64,000 nt of DNA from Micromonospora sp. NBC_01740 (GCF_035920365.1 NZ_CP109150.1:186001-250000), one strand, 5' to 3'; counted from the stretch's first letter, positions 43,493 through 53,562 are shown. Notes: generated by a model from the letters alone, not told the origin. Program-made: numbers and translations.

Positions 43493-44089
43493 TCAGCTGT
43501 TCCAGTGCTCGGCCACCAGGTCAGCGGCCTGCTGCTCCCACTGGGCGTAGTGGTCCGGGTACGCCGACACCTGCACCGTCTGCGCGGCCTTCGTCAGCGG
43601 CATGTCCTGCCATCCGTCGACCTGCTTCAGGCCCTTCAGGAACGCGGTGGTGGAGTACTCGGGGTCGGTGATCTGCTCGACCGTGCCCCAACCCGAGGAC
43701 GGGCGCTGCTGGAACAGGCCCTGCGAGTCGTGGTCGTTGCGGTCACCCAGATGACCCAGGTTCTCCAACTTCGACTCCTGCAACGCGGTGGCGATCGACA
43801 CCACGGCGGCGCGCTCGTCCATGCCGGCCTTCTTCGTCGCCGCGACGATGGCCTTGACGTTGGCGACCTGCTCGTCCGACAGGTCAACGTGCGACTGCGC
43901 GCTCTGCACGCCATGCGGCACCAGCTTGCCCATGTCCGGCTTGTCGGCCTGCACCGCAGCCGCCGTGATCGGCGAGCCCGCCTCGACCTCGACACCGGAG
44001 TTGGCGTGGTTCAGCGGACCGGCAGCAAGACCACCGGCGACCGCCAGGCCAGCGATACCAAGAACGCTCTTACGCATGATCGTGTTCAT
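43493..44089 (-). CDS. Secreted lysozyme-like (transglycosylase-type) protein
   Basis: 198 residues with a signal peptide (about 1-28, SVLGIAGLAVAGGLAAG). The C-terminal ~120 residues contain SIATALQESKLENL, DSQGLFQQRPSSGWGT and KAAQTVQVSAYPDHYAQWE, a pattern of actinobacterial lysozyme-like domains; Glu in ALQES is the likely catalytic acid. The domain is often found at the end of cell-wall hydrolases; here it stands alone behind a short linker. GGAGCG lies 6 nt before the ATG. No c-di-AMP riboswitch motif was seen upstream. Activity is inferred. Confidence 0.8.
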   Translation of the reverse strand: MNTIMRKSVLGIAGLAVAGGLAAGPLNHANSGVEVEAGSPITAAAVQADKPDMGKLVPHGVQSAQSHVDLSDEQVANVKAIVAATKKAGMDERAAVVSIATALQESKLENLGHLGDRNDHDSQGLFQQRPSSGWGTVEQITDPEYSTTAFLKGLKQVDGWQDMPLTKAAQTVQVSAYPDHYAQWEQQAADLVAEHWNS

Positions 44090-44178
44090 CGGAAACGCTC
44101 CATTCGGGGGTCGGCACCCGCACCGAGGGGGATCGGCTCACGCGGGTGCAAGCACCGTCCGGCGCTCACGAACTCGGC

Positions 44179-44343
44179 TCAACTCAGGAACCAGGAGATC
44201 TCCGGCAACTCGTCCGGAGGAAGATCAGATCGGCCGCGCCCGCCTGCTGACCAGTGGAGGTCGTGGCTGTCTCGCGGGGCGGGGACGCCCTCACGCTTCG
44301 CGTTGCGGGTGCCCTTACGCGGGCCGTGACCATGTGTAACCAC
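44179..44343 (-). CDS. Possible small protein upstream of the lysozyme-like gene
   Basis: A 54-residue frame starting at GTG 44343 (VTHGHGPRKGTRNAKREG...) and ending DLPPDELPEISWFLS, with a WSAGGRGRSD stretch. Its composition looks protein-like, but third-position GC is lower than in neighbouring genes and no ribosome site is visible. It is 89 nt upstream of the 44089 gene on the same strand. Treat as a candidate only. Confidence 0.3.
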   Translation of the reverse strand: MVTHGHGPRKGTRNAKREGVPAPRDSHDLHWSAGGRGRSDLPPDELPEISWFLS

Positions 44344-45203
44344 CGCCGGCCCGCCATCATTCCGGGCCTGGGCCCGCCAGCCCGTCGGACAACGTGGCCT
44401 GACCCACTCGAACTGACCCGAGGGCGCGGGCGAGGGAATGGCGGCTTGGTTCAGCCTCCCGCGACGGCGGCCTTGCTCGGTCGTACGCACGGTGTAACGA
44501 CCCCGCCGCAGCCACGATTCCGCCCCCGCAATGCCTCCGGTCGCATCCACAAACCGGACAAAACATTTGGGACGGGGCGTCAGGTGATGCCCGACGCGGC
44601 CCCGACCGGACCTTGGCGACAAGCCCGGACACCCGTGCAGCCAGGAAACAGGTGGCCGACCGCCGCACCCCGCCCGAATTGCCCGCCTCGCCGCACCCGG
44701 GCAAGCCAAGAACACCGGTCCACCCACTGGTGATCAGGACGCCATGGACGTTAAAACCGCCCGTTAAGGTCCATGGCGTCCTGATCACCAATGCTCGCTT
44801 CACGGCGGCAGGCAGGGTGAGTGCTCCCGTTGCGGCGACCGGCCCTCTGCACGGCCGGCTTGAACGGGCCGTCCGGGGCGCGTCGACCGGGTCGCGGCAC
44901 CGCGGTCGTATCGCCCGGTCCGCGTCGCTCGGTCTGCGTCGCTCGGTCCGCGGCACCCGATGTCGGGATGAGCGGGGACCCACCGGGCACTGCCCAGCCG
45001 GGATGAGGCAGGCACAACCAGCCGGGACAGAGCCCGCGCAAGCAGCCGGGACAAGGCCGTGGAATCAACCGGACACGGCCCGCGCAGCCCAACCAGGACA
45101 CGGCCGCGCGACCAACCCGACGGGGTCCCCGTGCGCAGCCGGTTCAGGTAGCACGCTCGACAGCGGGCACGCAGGAAATGTCAGGCGCTGACATCATCTC
45201 CCG
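44344..45203. other. Gene-free stretch with dispersed repeat
   Basis: 860 bp without a convincing gene. It contains copy 2 of the 137-bp repeat (44728-44863), a GTCGCTCGGTCYGCG-like repeat (about 44905-44950), and degenerate units of GGGACACGGCCCGCGCA type (about 45018-45115). Open frames here are GC artefacts or run through the palindrome. Confidence 0.6.
44728..44863 (-). repeat. Dispersed 137-bp palindromic repeat, copy 2 (inverted)
   Basis: Reverse-strand copy of the element at 16657-16793. The palindrome arms are 44731-44753 and 44765-44787 (22 of 23 paired) with the same 11-nt loop length. The unpaired part, including GAAGCGAGCATTG and GGGCCGGTCGCCGCA, is also conserved. Confidence 0.8.
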
Positions 45204-46139
45204 GTGCACGTGAAGATCCCCCGCGTTCCGCTCGTCGCGACCCTCACCGCCGTCGTCGCCGCCGCGGCTCTCCTCGTCCTCCCAAACCCGCTGCGCGCGC
45301 CGGCCGACGCCGGCATCGTCCGCATGGAGCCAACCGATCGCGCCGCGGCCGCCCCGGAGACCACGGCCCCCGCCGAGCCCGCGGTGACGGTGGCCCCGGC
45401 CACTCCGGAAGCCACGGCCCCCGCCGCGCCTGCGGCGACGGTCCCCGGCGCGACCCCGGTCGGGACCAGGCCACCTGTCGTCGACCACGGGCCGCGTACG
45501 GGGAACAAGGTGGCGCTCACCTTCGATGCCGACATGACGGACGGGATGCGGTACCAGCTGCGCAGCGGCGCGGTGCGGTCGTACGCGAACCTGAAGATCA
45601 TCGACCTGCTGGAACGGGAGCGGGTGCCGGCCACCTTCTTCCTCACCGGCAAGTGGGTGGAGCAGTACCCGGACGTGACCCGTCGACTCGCCGCGAACCC
45701 GCGCTTCGAGCTGGCCAACCACACGTACGGGCACCTGGCCTTCACCCCGGACTGCTACGGCCTGCCCCGTATCGCGGAGCGGGAGATGACGGCCGACGTG
45801 GCCCGTACGTTCGACGTGGTGGCCGCGTACGGGGGGCGGCAGACCCGGTACTTCCGCTTCCCCGGGCTGTGCCACGACAGGACGGCGCTGGCCGCGCTGG
45901 CGCCGCTGGGGGTGACGGTGGTCGACGGCGACGTGGTCAGCGGCGACCCGTTCGCGAAGTCCTGGCGGCCGGTGGTGCATGCCGCGCTGGACGGGGTGCG
46001 TCCGGGATCGGTGATCGTCCTGCACGTGACGGAGGCGAACGCGCCGATGACGGACGAGGCGCTGCCGCACATCCTGGCCGGGCTGGCCGAGCGCGGCCTC
46101 GAGCCGGCCCCGCTGTCCGAGGTGCTCGGAGTGGGCTGA
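45204..46139 (+). CDS. Secreted polysaccharide deacetylase (NodB domain)
   Basis: 311 residues: signal peptide/anchor (about 10-28), a Pro/Ala/Thr-rich linker (about 45-90), then a NodB-type domain. Motifs: VALTFDADMTD (metal/base Asp; usual TFDDG is altered to TFDAD), LANHTYGHLAF (His ligands), YFRFPGLCHD (motif 3) and VIVLHVTEANAPMTD (motif 5). This family removes N-acetyl groups from chitin, peptidoglycan or related polymers at the cell surface; the substrate here is unknown. GTG 45204 is the start; no ribosome site, and a CATCAT lies 6 nt before. Confidence 0.87.
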   Translation: MHVKIPRVPLVATLTAVVAAAALLVLPNPLRAPADAGIVRMEPTDRAAAAPETTAPAEPAVTVAPATPEATAPAAPAATVPGATPVGTRPPVVDHGPRTGNKVALTFDADMTDGMRYQLRSGAVRSYANLKIIDLLERERVPATFFLTGKWVEQYPDVTRRLAANPRFELANHTYGHLAFTPDCYGLPRIAEREMTADVARTFDVVAAYGGRQTRYFRFPGLCHDRTALAALAPLGVTVVDGDVVSGDPFAKSWRPVVHAALDGVRPGSVIVLHVTEANAPMTDEALPHILAGLAERGLEPAPLSEVLGVG

Positions 46140-46200
46140 AGCAGGCTCGGCAAAACCCACAAAAGCCTAAAATCGGGGCACGACTCTATAGGAGGTCACC

Positions 46201-46503
46201 ATGACCGCAGCAGTGGAGATGCCCCGCGTCCAGGAATGTGTCGTGGCGGCGTGCTCGTACAACCACACCAACGACTGCCACGCCTTCGCCATCACCATCG
46301 GCAGCCCGGACCACGCGCACTGCCACACCTTCGTCGAGATGCCGGCGGTCCGTGGCGGGGTCGACGGCGGCATGACCGCGCAGGTGGGCGCCTGCCAGCG
46401 CGCGGACTGCCAGCACAACGAGCAGCTGGAATGCCACGCGCCGTCGATCAAGGTCGGTCCCGACAACGACATGGCCGACTGCATGACCTACGTCAGCCGC
46501 TGA
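46201..46503 (+). CDS. DUF1540 cysteine-rich protein
   Basis: 100 residues with two DUF1540-like units: QECVVAACSYNHTNDCHAFA plus CHTF, and GACQRADCQHNEQLECHAPS plus DCMTY. Eight or nine Cys with nearby His suggest metal binding, and the function is not known. The ribosome site AGGAGG lies 6 nt before the ATG and is the strongest in the region. It stands alone, 61 bp after the deacetylase gene. Confidence 0.88.
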   Translation: MTAAVEMPRVQECVVAACSYNHTNDCHAFAITIGSPDHAHCHTFVEMPAVRGGVDGGMTAQVGACQRADCQHNEQLECHAPSIKVGPDNDMADCMTYVSR

Positions 46504-46578
46504 CCTGACACGGGCGCACCGGCGTCGGGCCGCGACGGACAGGCCCCTGGCGACGCGTCCTCGCCGGGGGCCTTCCCC

Positions 46579-48585
46579 TCAGCGCAGGCCGTTGGCCTCC
46601 CGGACCACGGTCACCAGGTCGTCGATGATCCCCGTCAGGGCGAAGTCCTTCGGCGTGAAGACCCGGGCCACCCCGGCGGCGCGGAGCTGCTCCGCGTCGC
46701 CGGCGGGGATGATCCCGCCGACCACCACCGGCAGGTCCGACCGGCCGGCGGCGCGCAGGCCGTCCAGCACCGCCGGTACCGCCGCCAGGTGCGAGCCGGA
46801 GAGGACCGAGAGGCCGACCAGGTCCACGTCCTCCTCGACGGCGGCGGCGACGATCTGCCCGGCGGTCAGCCGGATGCCCTGGTAGACCACCTCGAAGCCG
46901 GCGTCGCGGGCGCGTACCGCGATCTGCTCCGCGCCGTTGGAGTGCCCGTCGAGGCCGGGCTTGCCGACCAGCAGCCGCAGCCGGCCGCTGCCCAGCTCGC
47001 GGGCGGTGGCGGCGACGCGCGCCCGGACGGCGGCCAGGGTGGCGTCCCCGCCGGCCCCGGCGGCGCCGGTCAGGCCGGTGGGCGCCCGGTACTCGCCGAA
47101 GACCTGGCGCAGCGCGCCGGCCCACTCGCCGGTGGTCACCCCGGCCCGCACGCACTCCAGCGTCGCCGGCATCAGGTTCGTCGTGGTCGCGGCGTCCGCG
47201 CGCAGCCGGGCCAGTGCCGCGTCGACAGCCGAGTCGTCCCGCCCGGCCCGCCACCGGCGTACGGCCTCAGTGGCCGCCGCCTCGACGGCCGGGTCGACCT
47301 GCTCGACGGACTCGGCGCCGGCGGCGGTCAGCGGCGACGGCTCGGTCTCGGTGAACCGGTTGACGCCGACCACCACGTCGGCGCCGGATTCCATCCGGCG
47401 GCGCCGCTCGGCCAGCGAGGCGACCAGGGCGCTCTTGAGGTAGCCGGTCTCGACGGCCGCGACGACGCCGCCCATCTCCAGCACCTTCTCCAGCTCGACC
47501 CGGGCCCCGGTGACGATCTCCTCGACCAGCGCCGTCATCACGTGCGAGCCCTCGAACAGGTCCGGGTACTCCAGCAGGTCCGACTCGTACGCGAGCACCT
47601 GCTGCATGCGCAGCGACCACTGCTGGTCCCACGGCCGGGGCAGGCCGAGCGCCTCGTTCCAGGCGGGCAGTTGCACGGCACGGGCCCGGGCGTCCCGGGA
47701 GAGGGTCACGCCGAGCATCTCCAGCACGATGCGCTGGATGTTGTTCTCCGGCTGCGCCTCGGTCAGGCCCAGCGAGTTGACCTGCACGCCGTAGCGGAAC
47801 CGCCGCTGCTTCGGGTTCTCCACCCCGTAGCGCTCGCGGGTGATCTCGTCCCAGAGCGCCCCGAAGGCGCGCATCTTGGCGATCTCCTCGACGAAGCGCA
47901 CCCCGGCGTTGACGAAGAAGGAGATCCGCTGCACGACGTCGCCCATCCGCTCGGCGGGCACCTGCCCCGAGTCACGGACCGCGTCGAGCACCGCGACGGC
48001 GGTGGAGAGCGCGAAGCCGACCTCCTGCACCGGCGTCGCGCCGGCCTCCTGGAGGTGGTACGAGCAGATGTTCACCGGGTTCCAGCGCGGCATCTCGCGC
48101 AGCGCGTACGCGACGACGTCGGCGGTCAGCCGCAGCGACGCGGCCGGCGGGAAGATGTGGGTGCCCCGGGAGAGGTACTCCTTGATGATGTCGTTCTGCG
48201 TGGTGCCGGCGCAGCGGGACAGCTCCGCGCCCTGCTCCTCGCCGACCGTGCCGTAGAGGGCGAGCAGCCACATCGCCGGCGCGTTGATGGTCATGGACGT
48301 GTTCATGTCGGCCAGCGGGATGCCGTCGAAGAGGGCCCGCATGTCGCCGAGGTGCGCCACCGGCACACCGACCCGACCCACCTCGCCGGCGGCGAGCTCG
48401 TGGTCGGGGTCGTAGCCGGTCTGGGTCGGCAGGTCGAAGGCGACCGACAGGCCGGTCTGCCCCTTCGCCAGGTTGCGGCGGAAGAGCGCGTTCGTCGCCG
48501 CGGCCGAGCTGTGCCCGGCGTAGGTGCGCATCACCCAGGGGCGGTCGCGCTCGGGCAGCCGGCCGGGGAGAGCCTTCTCGTCCAT
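46579..48585 (-). CDS. ecm: Ethylmalonyl-CoA mutase (Ecm/MeaA type)
   Basis: B12-dependent mutase of 668 residues converting ethylmalonyl-CoA to methylsuccinyl-CoA. The catalytic domain opens with RPWVMRTYAGHSSAAATN, GLSVAFDLPTQTGYDPDH and GTTQNDIIKEYLSRGTH, which match the MeaA/Ecm branch rather than methylmalonyl-CoA mutase. The C-terminal cobalamin domain carries KPGLDGHSNGAEQ (lower-ligand His548) and VGLSVLSGSH. There is no separate subunit. ATG 48585 follows TAGACT by 6 nt, a leaderless layout; an operator overlaps that -10 box. Partners: Ccr, epimerase, MeaB and the adenosyltransferase in this window. Confidence 0.93.
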   Translation of the reverse strand: MDEKALPGRLPERDRPWVMRTYAGHSSAAATNALFRRNLAKGQTGLSVAFDLPTQTGYDPDHELAAGEVGRVGVPVAHLGDMRALFDGIPLADMNTSMTINAPAMWLLALYGTVGEEQGAELSRCAGTTQNDIIKEYLSRGTHIFPPAASLRLTADVVAYALREMPRWNPVNICSYHLQEAGATPVQEVGFALSTAVAVLDAVRDSGQVPAERMGDVVQRISFFVNAGVRFVEEIAKMRAFGALWDEITRERYGVENPKQRRFRYGVQVNSLGLTEAQPENNIQRIVLEMLGVTLSRDARARAVQLPAWNEALGLPRPWDQQWSLRMQQVLAYESDLLEYPDLFEGSHVMTALVEEIVTGARVELEKVLEMGGVVAAVETGYLKSALVASLAERRRRMESGADVVVGVNRFTETEPSPLTAAGAESVEQVDPAVEAAATEAVRRWRAGRDDSAVDAALARLRADAATTTNLMPATLECVRAGVTTGEWAGALRQVFGEYRAPTGLTGAAGAGGDATLAAVRARVAATARELGSGRLRLLVGKPGLDGHSNGAEQIAVRARDAGFEVVYQGIRLTAGQIVAAAVEEDVDLVGLSVLSGSHLAAVPAVLDGLRAAGRSDLPVVVGGIIPAGDAEQLRAAGVARVFTPKDFALTGIIDDLVTVVREANGLR

Positions 48586-48591
48586 GGCGGG

Positions 48592-48610
48592 AGTCTAAGT
48601 TACCGTTCAG
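48592..48610 (-). promoter_or_regulatory. ecm promoter: leaderless -10 overlapped by acyl-CoA operator
   Basis: On the reverse strand, CTGAACGGTAACTTAG (48610-48595) overlaps TAGACT (48597-48592), and the ATG follows after 6 nt. A bound protein would cover the -10 and transcription start. Confidence 0.65.
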
Positions 48611-48735
48611 TCACCAGAGCTGTGGAAAACCACACAGCTCCATGGAGCGGAAACCCGGGTGCGAAGCGCCCGACATGGGCGCGACCACCACACCCCGGCC
48701 GGCCCACCGCCGCGGCCAGGTCGCACACTTGACGC

Positions 48736-49580
<845 letters not shown>

Positions 49581-49584
<4 letters not shown>

Positions 49585-50426
49585 CCACCACGACGAAGCC
49601 GGCCGCGCCGGCCACCACGGCACCGGCCCGGCGACCCGGTCCGGTCGCCCTCAGCCTGCGGCAGAGCCGGCTGGAGATCACCCAGTTCCTGCGCAGCCGG
49701 GAGTCCGTCGTCTTCACGATGGGCTTCCCGGTCATCATGATCCTGATCTTCGCGGCGATCTTCGACGACGAGATCGCCCCCGGCGTCAGCTACACGCAAT
49801 ACTTCATCACCGGCATGATCGCCACGGGCCTGATGACGGTGAGCTTCCAGAACCTGGGCATCTGGATCCCGATCGAGCGGGACCGGGGGGTGCTCAAGCG
49901 CTACCGGGGCACGCCGATGCCGAAGTGGGTCTGGTTCGCCGGCAAGGTGATCATGGTCGTGGCGATCGGCATCGCCGAGACCGTGCTGCTGCTCGCGGTC
50001 TCGGTGGCGCTGTTCGACCTGGAGCTGCCCGGGACCGCCGCGAAGTGGCTGACCTTCGGCTGGGTGTCGGTGCTCGGCGTCACCGCCTGCACGTTGTGCG
50101 GCATCGCCATCTCGTCGCTGGCCCGCACCGCCCGCAGCGGCTCGGCGGTGGTCACCCCGGTCGCGCTGGTGCTCCAGTTCATCTCCGGGGTGTTCTTCGT
50201 CTTCACCGAGCTGCCGACCTGGATGCAGCAGGTGGCGGCGCTCTTCCCGCTGAAGTGGATGTGCCAGGGCCTGCGCTCGGTCTTCCTGCCGGACGGCTTC
50301 GGCGCCCGCGAGCCGGGTGGCTCGTTCGAGCTGGACCGGGTCGCCCTGGTCCTCGTCGCGTGGTGCGTGATCGGCCTGGTGCTCTGCCTGACCACGTTCC
50401 GCTGGACGACCAAGCGCGACGGCTGA
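49581..50426 (+). CDS. ABC-2 type transporter permease
   Basis: 281 residues with six hydrophobic helices and an N-terminal cytoplasmic part (PAAPATTAPARRPGPVALSL). The region QNLGIWIPIERDRGVLKRYRGTPMP is the conserved cytoplasmic loop of ABC-2 permeases, and SGVFFVFTELPTWMQQVAALFP the typical late helix pair. It pairs with the ATPase just upstream. The substrate is unknown; antibiotic or lipid export is common for this type. Confidence 0.9.
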
Positions 50427-50446
50427 GGTCTGAGGAAGGGCCCCGG

Positions 50447-51403
50447 CTAACGCGTGGACGTCGTGAGCGCGACACCGAGCGGCGTACGCCAGTAGAGCAC
50501 CTCGCGCCCGGACCGCCGCTTGCCGACGGCGCCCGCGTCCAGCAGCACCCGCAGGTGGTCGCCCACCGTCCCGAGGGAGAGCCCGGTCACCGCCACGAGT
50601 TGCGAGGTGCTCAGCGGTGTGTCCAGCCGGACCAGGATGTCGGCCCGGTTCGCGCCGATCAGCCGGGCGAGCCCGTCGGGTGCCGGTGAGGTGGGATCGA
50701 CCAGGATCCCGCGCACCGGGTACACCATCCCGAACCGGGTCGGCCTGTCCCAGACCACCCAGCCGCGACGGCAGTGCGCCGGGAGGAAGACCAACTGCTC
50801 GGCCTCGTCCAGCGACAGCGGCGGCTCCGGGTAGTCGTTGACCTGGAGCCGACCGTCGCCCAGCCAGCACACGTTGCGGTTGAGGTCGGCGAACACCCCG
50901 GCCCAGCCGCCCGCGCTCAACGCGGCGGTGCGGGCCACGATGTCCGCCCGGAGCCGGCGTTCCCGCTCCGGCCACTCCGGCTCGACGGTGTGCGTCCAGA
51001 CCCAGTCGAGCAGCTCCACCACCTGCCCGGTGAGACCGTCCGCCAGCAGCTCGGCGGCGAGCGGCTCCGGGCGGGTGGCGCGCAGGTCGGCCCGGATCCG
51101 CTCGTCGGACAACCGCCCGACGGCTGCCAGCTCCGCCGCGAACGTCGGTTCCGGCGAGGCGGGCGCGACGGTGAGGAAGTCGGCGGTCCACCGGGGGTGG
51201 AACGACGCGGGCAGCAGCGCCCGGACCACCGGCCGACCGGCCAGCATCCGCCGGAACGCCGCGACGTGCGGCTCCCGCCAGGCCCGCTGCCACGGGCTAC
51301 GCGGGTCGTGCAGCGCGCGCAGCGCGGCGACCGTGTCGACCATCGGCGAGACCGTGAAGCGGCTGCGCGCGAGGAGATCCGACGGCACCTGCCAGACGGC
51401 CAT
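50447..51403 (-). CDS. ArsR-type winged-helix transcriptional regulator
   Basis: 318 residues. The helix-turn-helix is at the C-terminus (about 245-300): LSTSQLVAVTGLSLGTVGDHLRVLLDAGAVGKRRSGREV. The first ~230 residues are a larger sensor-like domain (TADFLTVAPASPEPTFAAEL...) of the actinobacterial DUF5937/ArsR group. No Cys metal site is visible. It diverges from an MFS transporter gene across 58 bp, so it likely controls that gene and itself. Ligand unknown. Confidence 0.85.
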   Translation of the reverse strand: MAVWQVPSDLLARSRFTVSPMVDTVAALRALHDPRSPWQRAWREPHVAAFRRMLAGRPVVRALLPASFHPRWTADFLTVAPASPEPTFAAELAAVGRLSDERIRADLRATRPEPLAAELLADGLTGQVVELLDWVWTHTVEPEWPERERRLRADIVARTAALSAGGWAGVFADLNRNVCWLGDGRLQVNDYPEPPLSLDEAEQLVFLPAHCRRGWVVWDRPTRFGMVYPVRGILVDPTSPAPDGLARLIGANRADILVRLDTPLSTSQLVAVTGLSLGTVGDHLRVLLDAGAVGKRRSGREVLYWRTPLGVALTTSTR

Positions 51404-51461
51404 GTTTCGCCTCCAGACGTAACTCTAGGAGATCCACCCGGCACCCCACACGATCGGGCCC

Positions 51462-52646
51462 GTGAGAACGTACGCAGATCTGTTCGCGGTCCGGGAGTTC
51501 CGCAACCTGTTCCTGGCGAACTGCGCGGGCATCGCGGCGCACACCACGTCGGCGCTGGCGCTGGGCTCGCTGACCTACGCGTCGACCGGCTCGGCGCTGC
51601 TCACCGCGCTGAGCATGTTCGGCGCGCCGCTCGCCGGCGTGCTCGGCAGCCTGACGTTGCTGTCGGCCGCGGACAGCCTGCCGCCCCGCCGGGCGCTGAC
51701 CTTCGCCGCCGTGCTGGTCGCCGCCGGAGCGGCACTCCAGGCGGTGCCCGGCCTGCCGCTGTGGGCCCGGTTCGCGATCATCTTCACCGGCGCGTACGTC
51801 GGCTCGATCACGGGCGGGGCCCGGTGGGCGCTGCTCACCGACATCCTGCCGACCGACGCCTACGTGCTGGGCAGGTCCACCATGAACACGAGCGTCGGGG
51901 CGATGCAGATCGCCGGCTTCGGGCTGGGCGGCGTCCTGTTGTTCTGGCTGGACCCGTACGAGGTGTTCCTGCTCGCGGCGGTGCTGCGGGCGGTGGCGGC
52001 GGCAGTCGGGTGGTTCGGCATCTCGGAGCGCCCGGCCCGGACCACCGCCCGGACGACGGTGGGGCGCACGCTCCGGGTGAACCGGGAACTGTGGACGGAT
52101 CCCGGCCGCCGCTCGCTCCTGCTCAACCTGTGGCTGCCGCCCGGCCTGGTCGTCGGCTGCGAGGCGCTGTTCGTGCCGTACGCCGGGGACCGCGCCGGCT
52201 TCCTCTACGCCGCCGCGGCCCTCGGCATGCTGGCGGGCGACGTCGTGGTGGGACGGTTCCTGCCCCCGGCCCGGCGCAACCGGCTGGTCCCCGCCCTGCG
52301 GCTGCTGCTCGTCCTGCCCTACCTGGCCTTCGCGCTGTCGCCGGCGCTGCCGCTGGCCATGCTGGTCGCGGTCGTCGCCTCGGTGGGCTTCGCCGCCGGG
52401 CTGCCGTTGCAGGAGCGCCTGATCGCCCACTCACCCATCGAGTTCCGGGGCCAGGTGCTGGGCCTGCAGCACAACGGGATGATGGCCGCGCAGGCGCTGT
52501 GTGCCGTGCTCGCCGGCACGGTCGCGGACCTGGTCCCGGCGGGCTGGGCCGTCGCGCTGCTCGCCACGGCGGCGCTGGCGGCCACGCTGATGCTCACCGC
52601 CGGGCTGCGGCGGACCGCCCCCGCGCCGGTGGAGGCGGTCCGCTGA
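51462..52646 (+). CDS. MFS transporter
   Basis: 394 residues with about 12 hydrophobic helices. VREFRNLFLANCAGIAAHTTSALALG at the start and GRTLRVNRELWTDPGRRSLL between the halves fit a drug-efflux-like MFS member. The canonical motif A is weak (loop 2-3: AADSLPPRRALT). GTG 51462 is the start. It is likely controlled by the divergent ArsR-type gene. Substrate unknown. Confidence 0.87.
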   Translation: MRTYADLFAVREFRNLFLANCAGIAAHTTSALALGSLTYASTGSALLTALSMFGAPLAGVLGSLTLLSAADSLPPRRALTFAAVLVAAGAALQAVPGLPLWARFAIIFTGAYVGSITGGARWALLTDILPTDAYVLGRSTMNTSVGAMQIAGFGLGGVLLFWLDPYEVFLLAAVLRAVAAAVGWFGISERPARTTARTTVGRTLRVNRELWTDPGRRSLLLNLWLPPGLVVGCEALFVPYAGDRAGFLYAAAALGMLAGDVVVGRFLPPARRNRLVPALRLLLVLPYLAFALSPALPLAMLVAVVASVGFAAGLPLQERLIAHSPIEFRGQVLGLQHNGMMAAQALCAVLAGTVADLVPAGWAVALLATAALAATLMLTAGLRRTAPAPVEAVR

Positions 52647-52678
52647 GCGGCCGGGCGACGTCGCGCCCCGGCTGCCCG

Positions 52679-53527
52679 TCAGTACGTGTAGAAGCCCTTG
52701 CCGCTCTTGCGCCCGAGGTCGCCGGCGGTGACCATGCGCTGGAGCAGCTCCGGCGGGAAGAACTTCTCGTCCGCCGTGTCGGTGTAGATGTTCTTCGAGG
52801 CGTGCAGCAGCACGTCCACGCCGGTCAGGTCCGTGGTGGCCAGCGGGCCCATGGCGTGACCGAAGCCGAGGCGGCAGGCGGTGTCCAGGTCCTCGGCCGA
52901 CACCACGCCCGACTCGACGAGCTTGACCGCCTCGACGACCAGGGCCGCGATCAGCCGGGTGGTGACGAAGCCCGCGATGTCCCGGTTGACCACCACGACC
53001 GTCTTGCCGATCTCCTCGGCGAACGACTTCGCCGTGGTCAGGGTCTCGTCGCTGGTCTTGTAGCCACGCACCAGCTCACAGAGCTTCATCATCGGCACCG
53101 GCGAGAAGAAGTGGGTGCCGACGACGGCCTCCGGGCGCTCGGTCACCGCGGCGATCTGCGTCACCGGGATGGCCGAGGTGTTGGTCGCGAGCACCGCGTC
53201 GGCCTTGCAGATCTTGTCCAGCGCGCGGAACACCTCGTGCTTGATCTCCAGCCGTTCGAAGACCGCCTCGACCACGATGTCCGCGTCGGCCGCCGCCTCC
53301 AGGTCGGTGGTGGGGGTGATCCGGCCCAGCGCCGCCTCGACCTCGGACGCCTCGATCCTGCCCTTCTCGGCGAACCTGGTCAGCGACTTCCGGATGCCGT
53401 CCATGCCCCGCCCGGTGGCCGCGTCGTCCAGGTCCCGCAGCGTCACCTGCCAGCCCGCCTGCGCCGCCACCTGGGCGATGCCCGCGCCCATCAGCCCGGC
53501 CCCGACGACCGCGAGTCGACCCGCCAT
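52679..53527 (-). CDS. 3-hydroxybutyryl-CoA dehydrogenase
   Basis: 282 residues. Interconverts acetoacetyl-CoA and 3-hydroxybutyryl-CoA. GAGLMGAGIAQ gives the NAD fold; catalytic His lies in VVGTHFFSPVPMM, Asn-equivalent in GFVTTRLIAAL is Thr, and C-terminal DLGRKSGKGFYTY is typical. GTHFFSPVPMMKL is characteristic of HbdA-like enzymes. ATG 53527 has GAGGGAGAAG upstream; the frame continues further without similarity. The operator at 53579-53594 suggests shared control with the other acyl-CoA genes. It would form step two of the ethylmalonyl-CoA pathway. Confidence 0.92.
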   Translation of the reverse strand: MAGRLAVVGAGLMGAGIAQVAAQAGWQVTLRDLDDAATGRGMDGIRKSLTRFAEKGRIEASEVEAALGRITPTTDLEAAADADIVVEAVFERLEIKHEVFRALDKICKADAVLATNTSAIPVTQIAAVTERPEAVVGTHFFSPVPMMKLCELVRGYKTSDETLTTAKSFAEEIGKTVVVVNRDIAGFVTTRLIAALVVEAVKLVESGVVSAEDLDTACRLGFGHAMGPLATTDLTGVDVLLHASKNIYTDTADEKFFPPELLQRMVTAGDLGRKSGKGFYTY

Positions 53528-53562
53528 CTGCTTCTCCCTCGCCTGATTGAGTGTCTGCCAGC

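Noticed and set aside
43493-44600. c-di-AMP (ydaO-type) riboswitch upstream of the secreted lysozyme-like gene
   Set aside because: Such genes often have one in actinobacteria, but the conserved GGGGAACC and GGTGAATC elements were not found in the leader.
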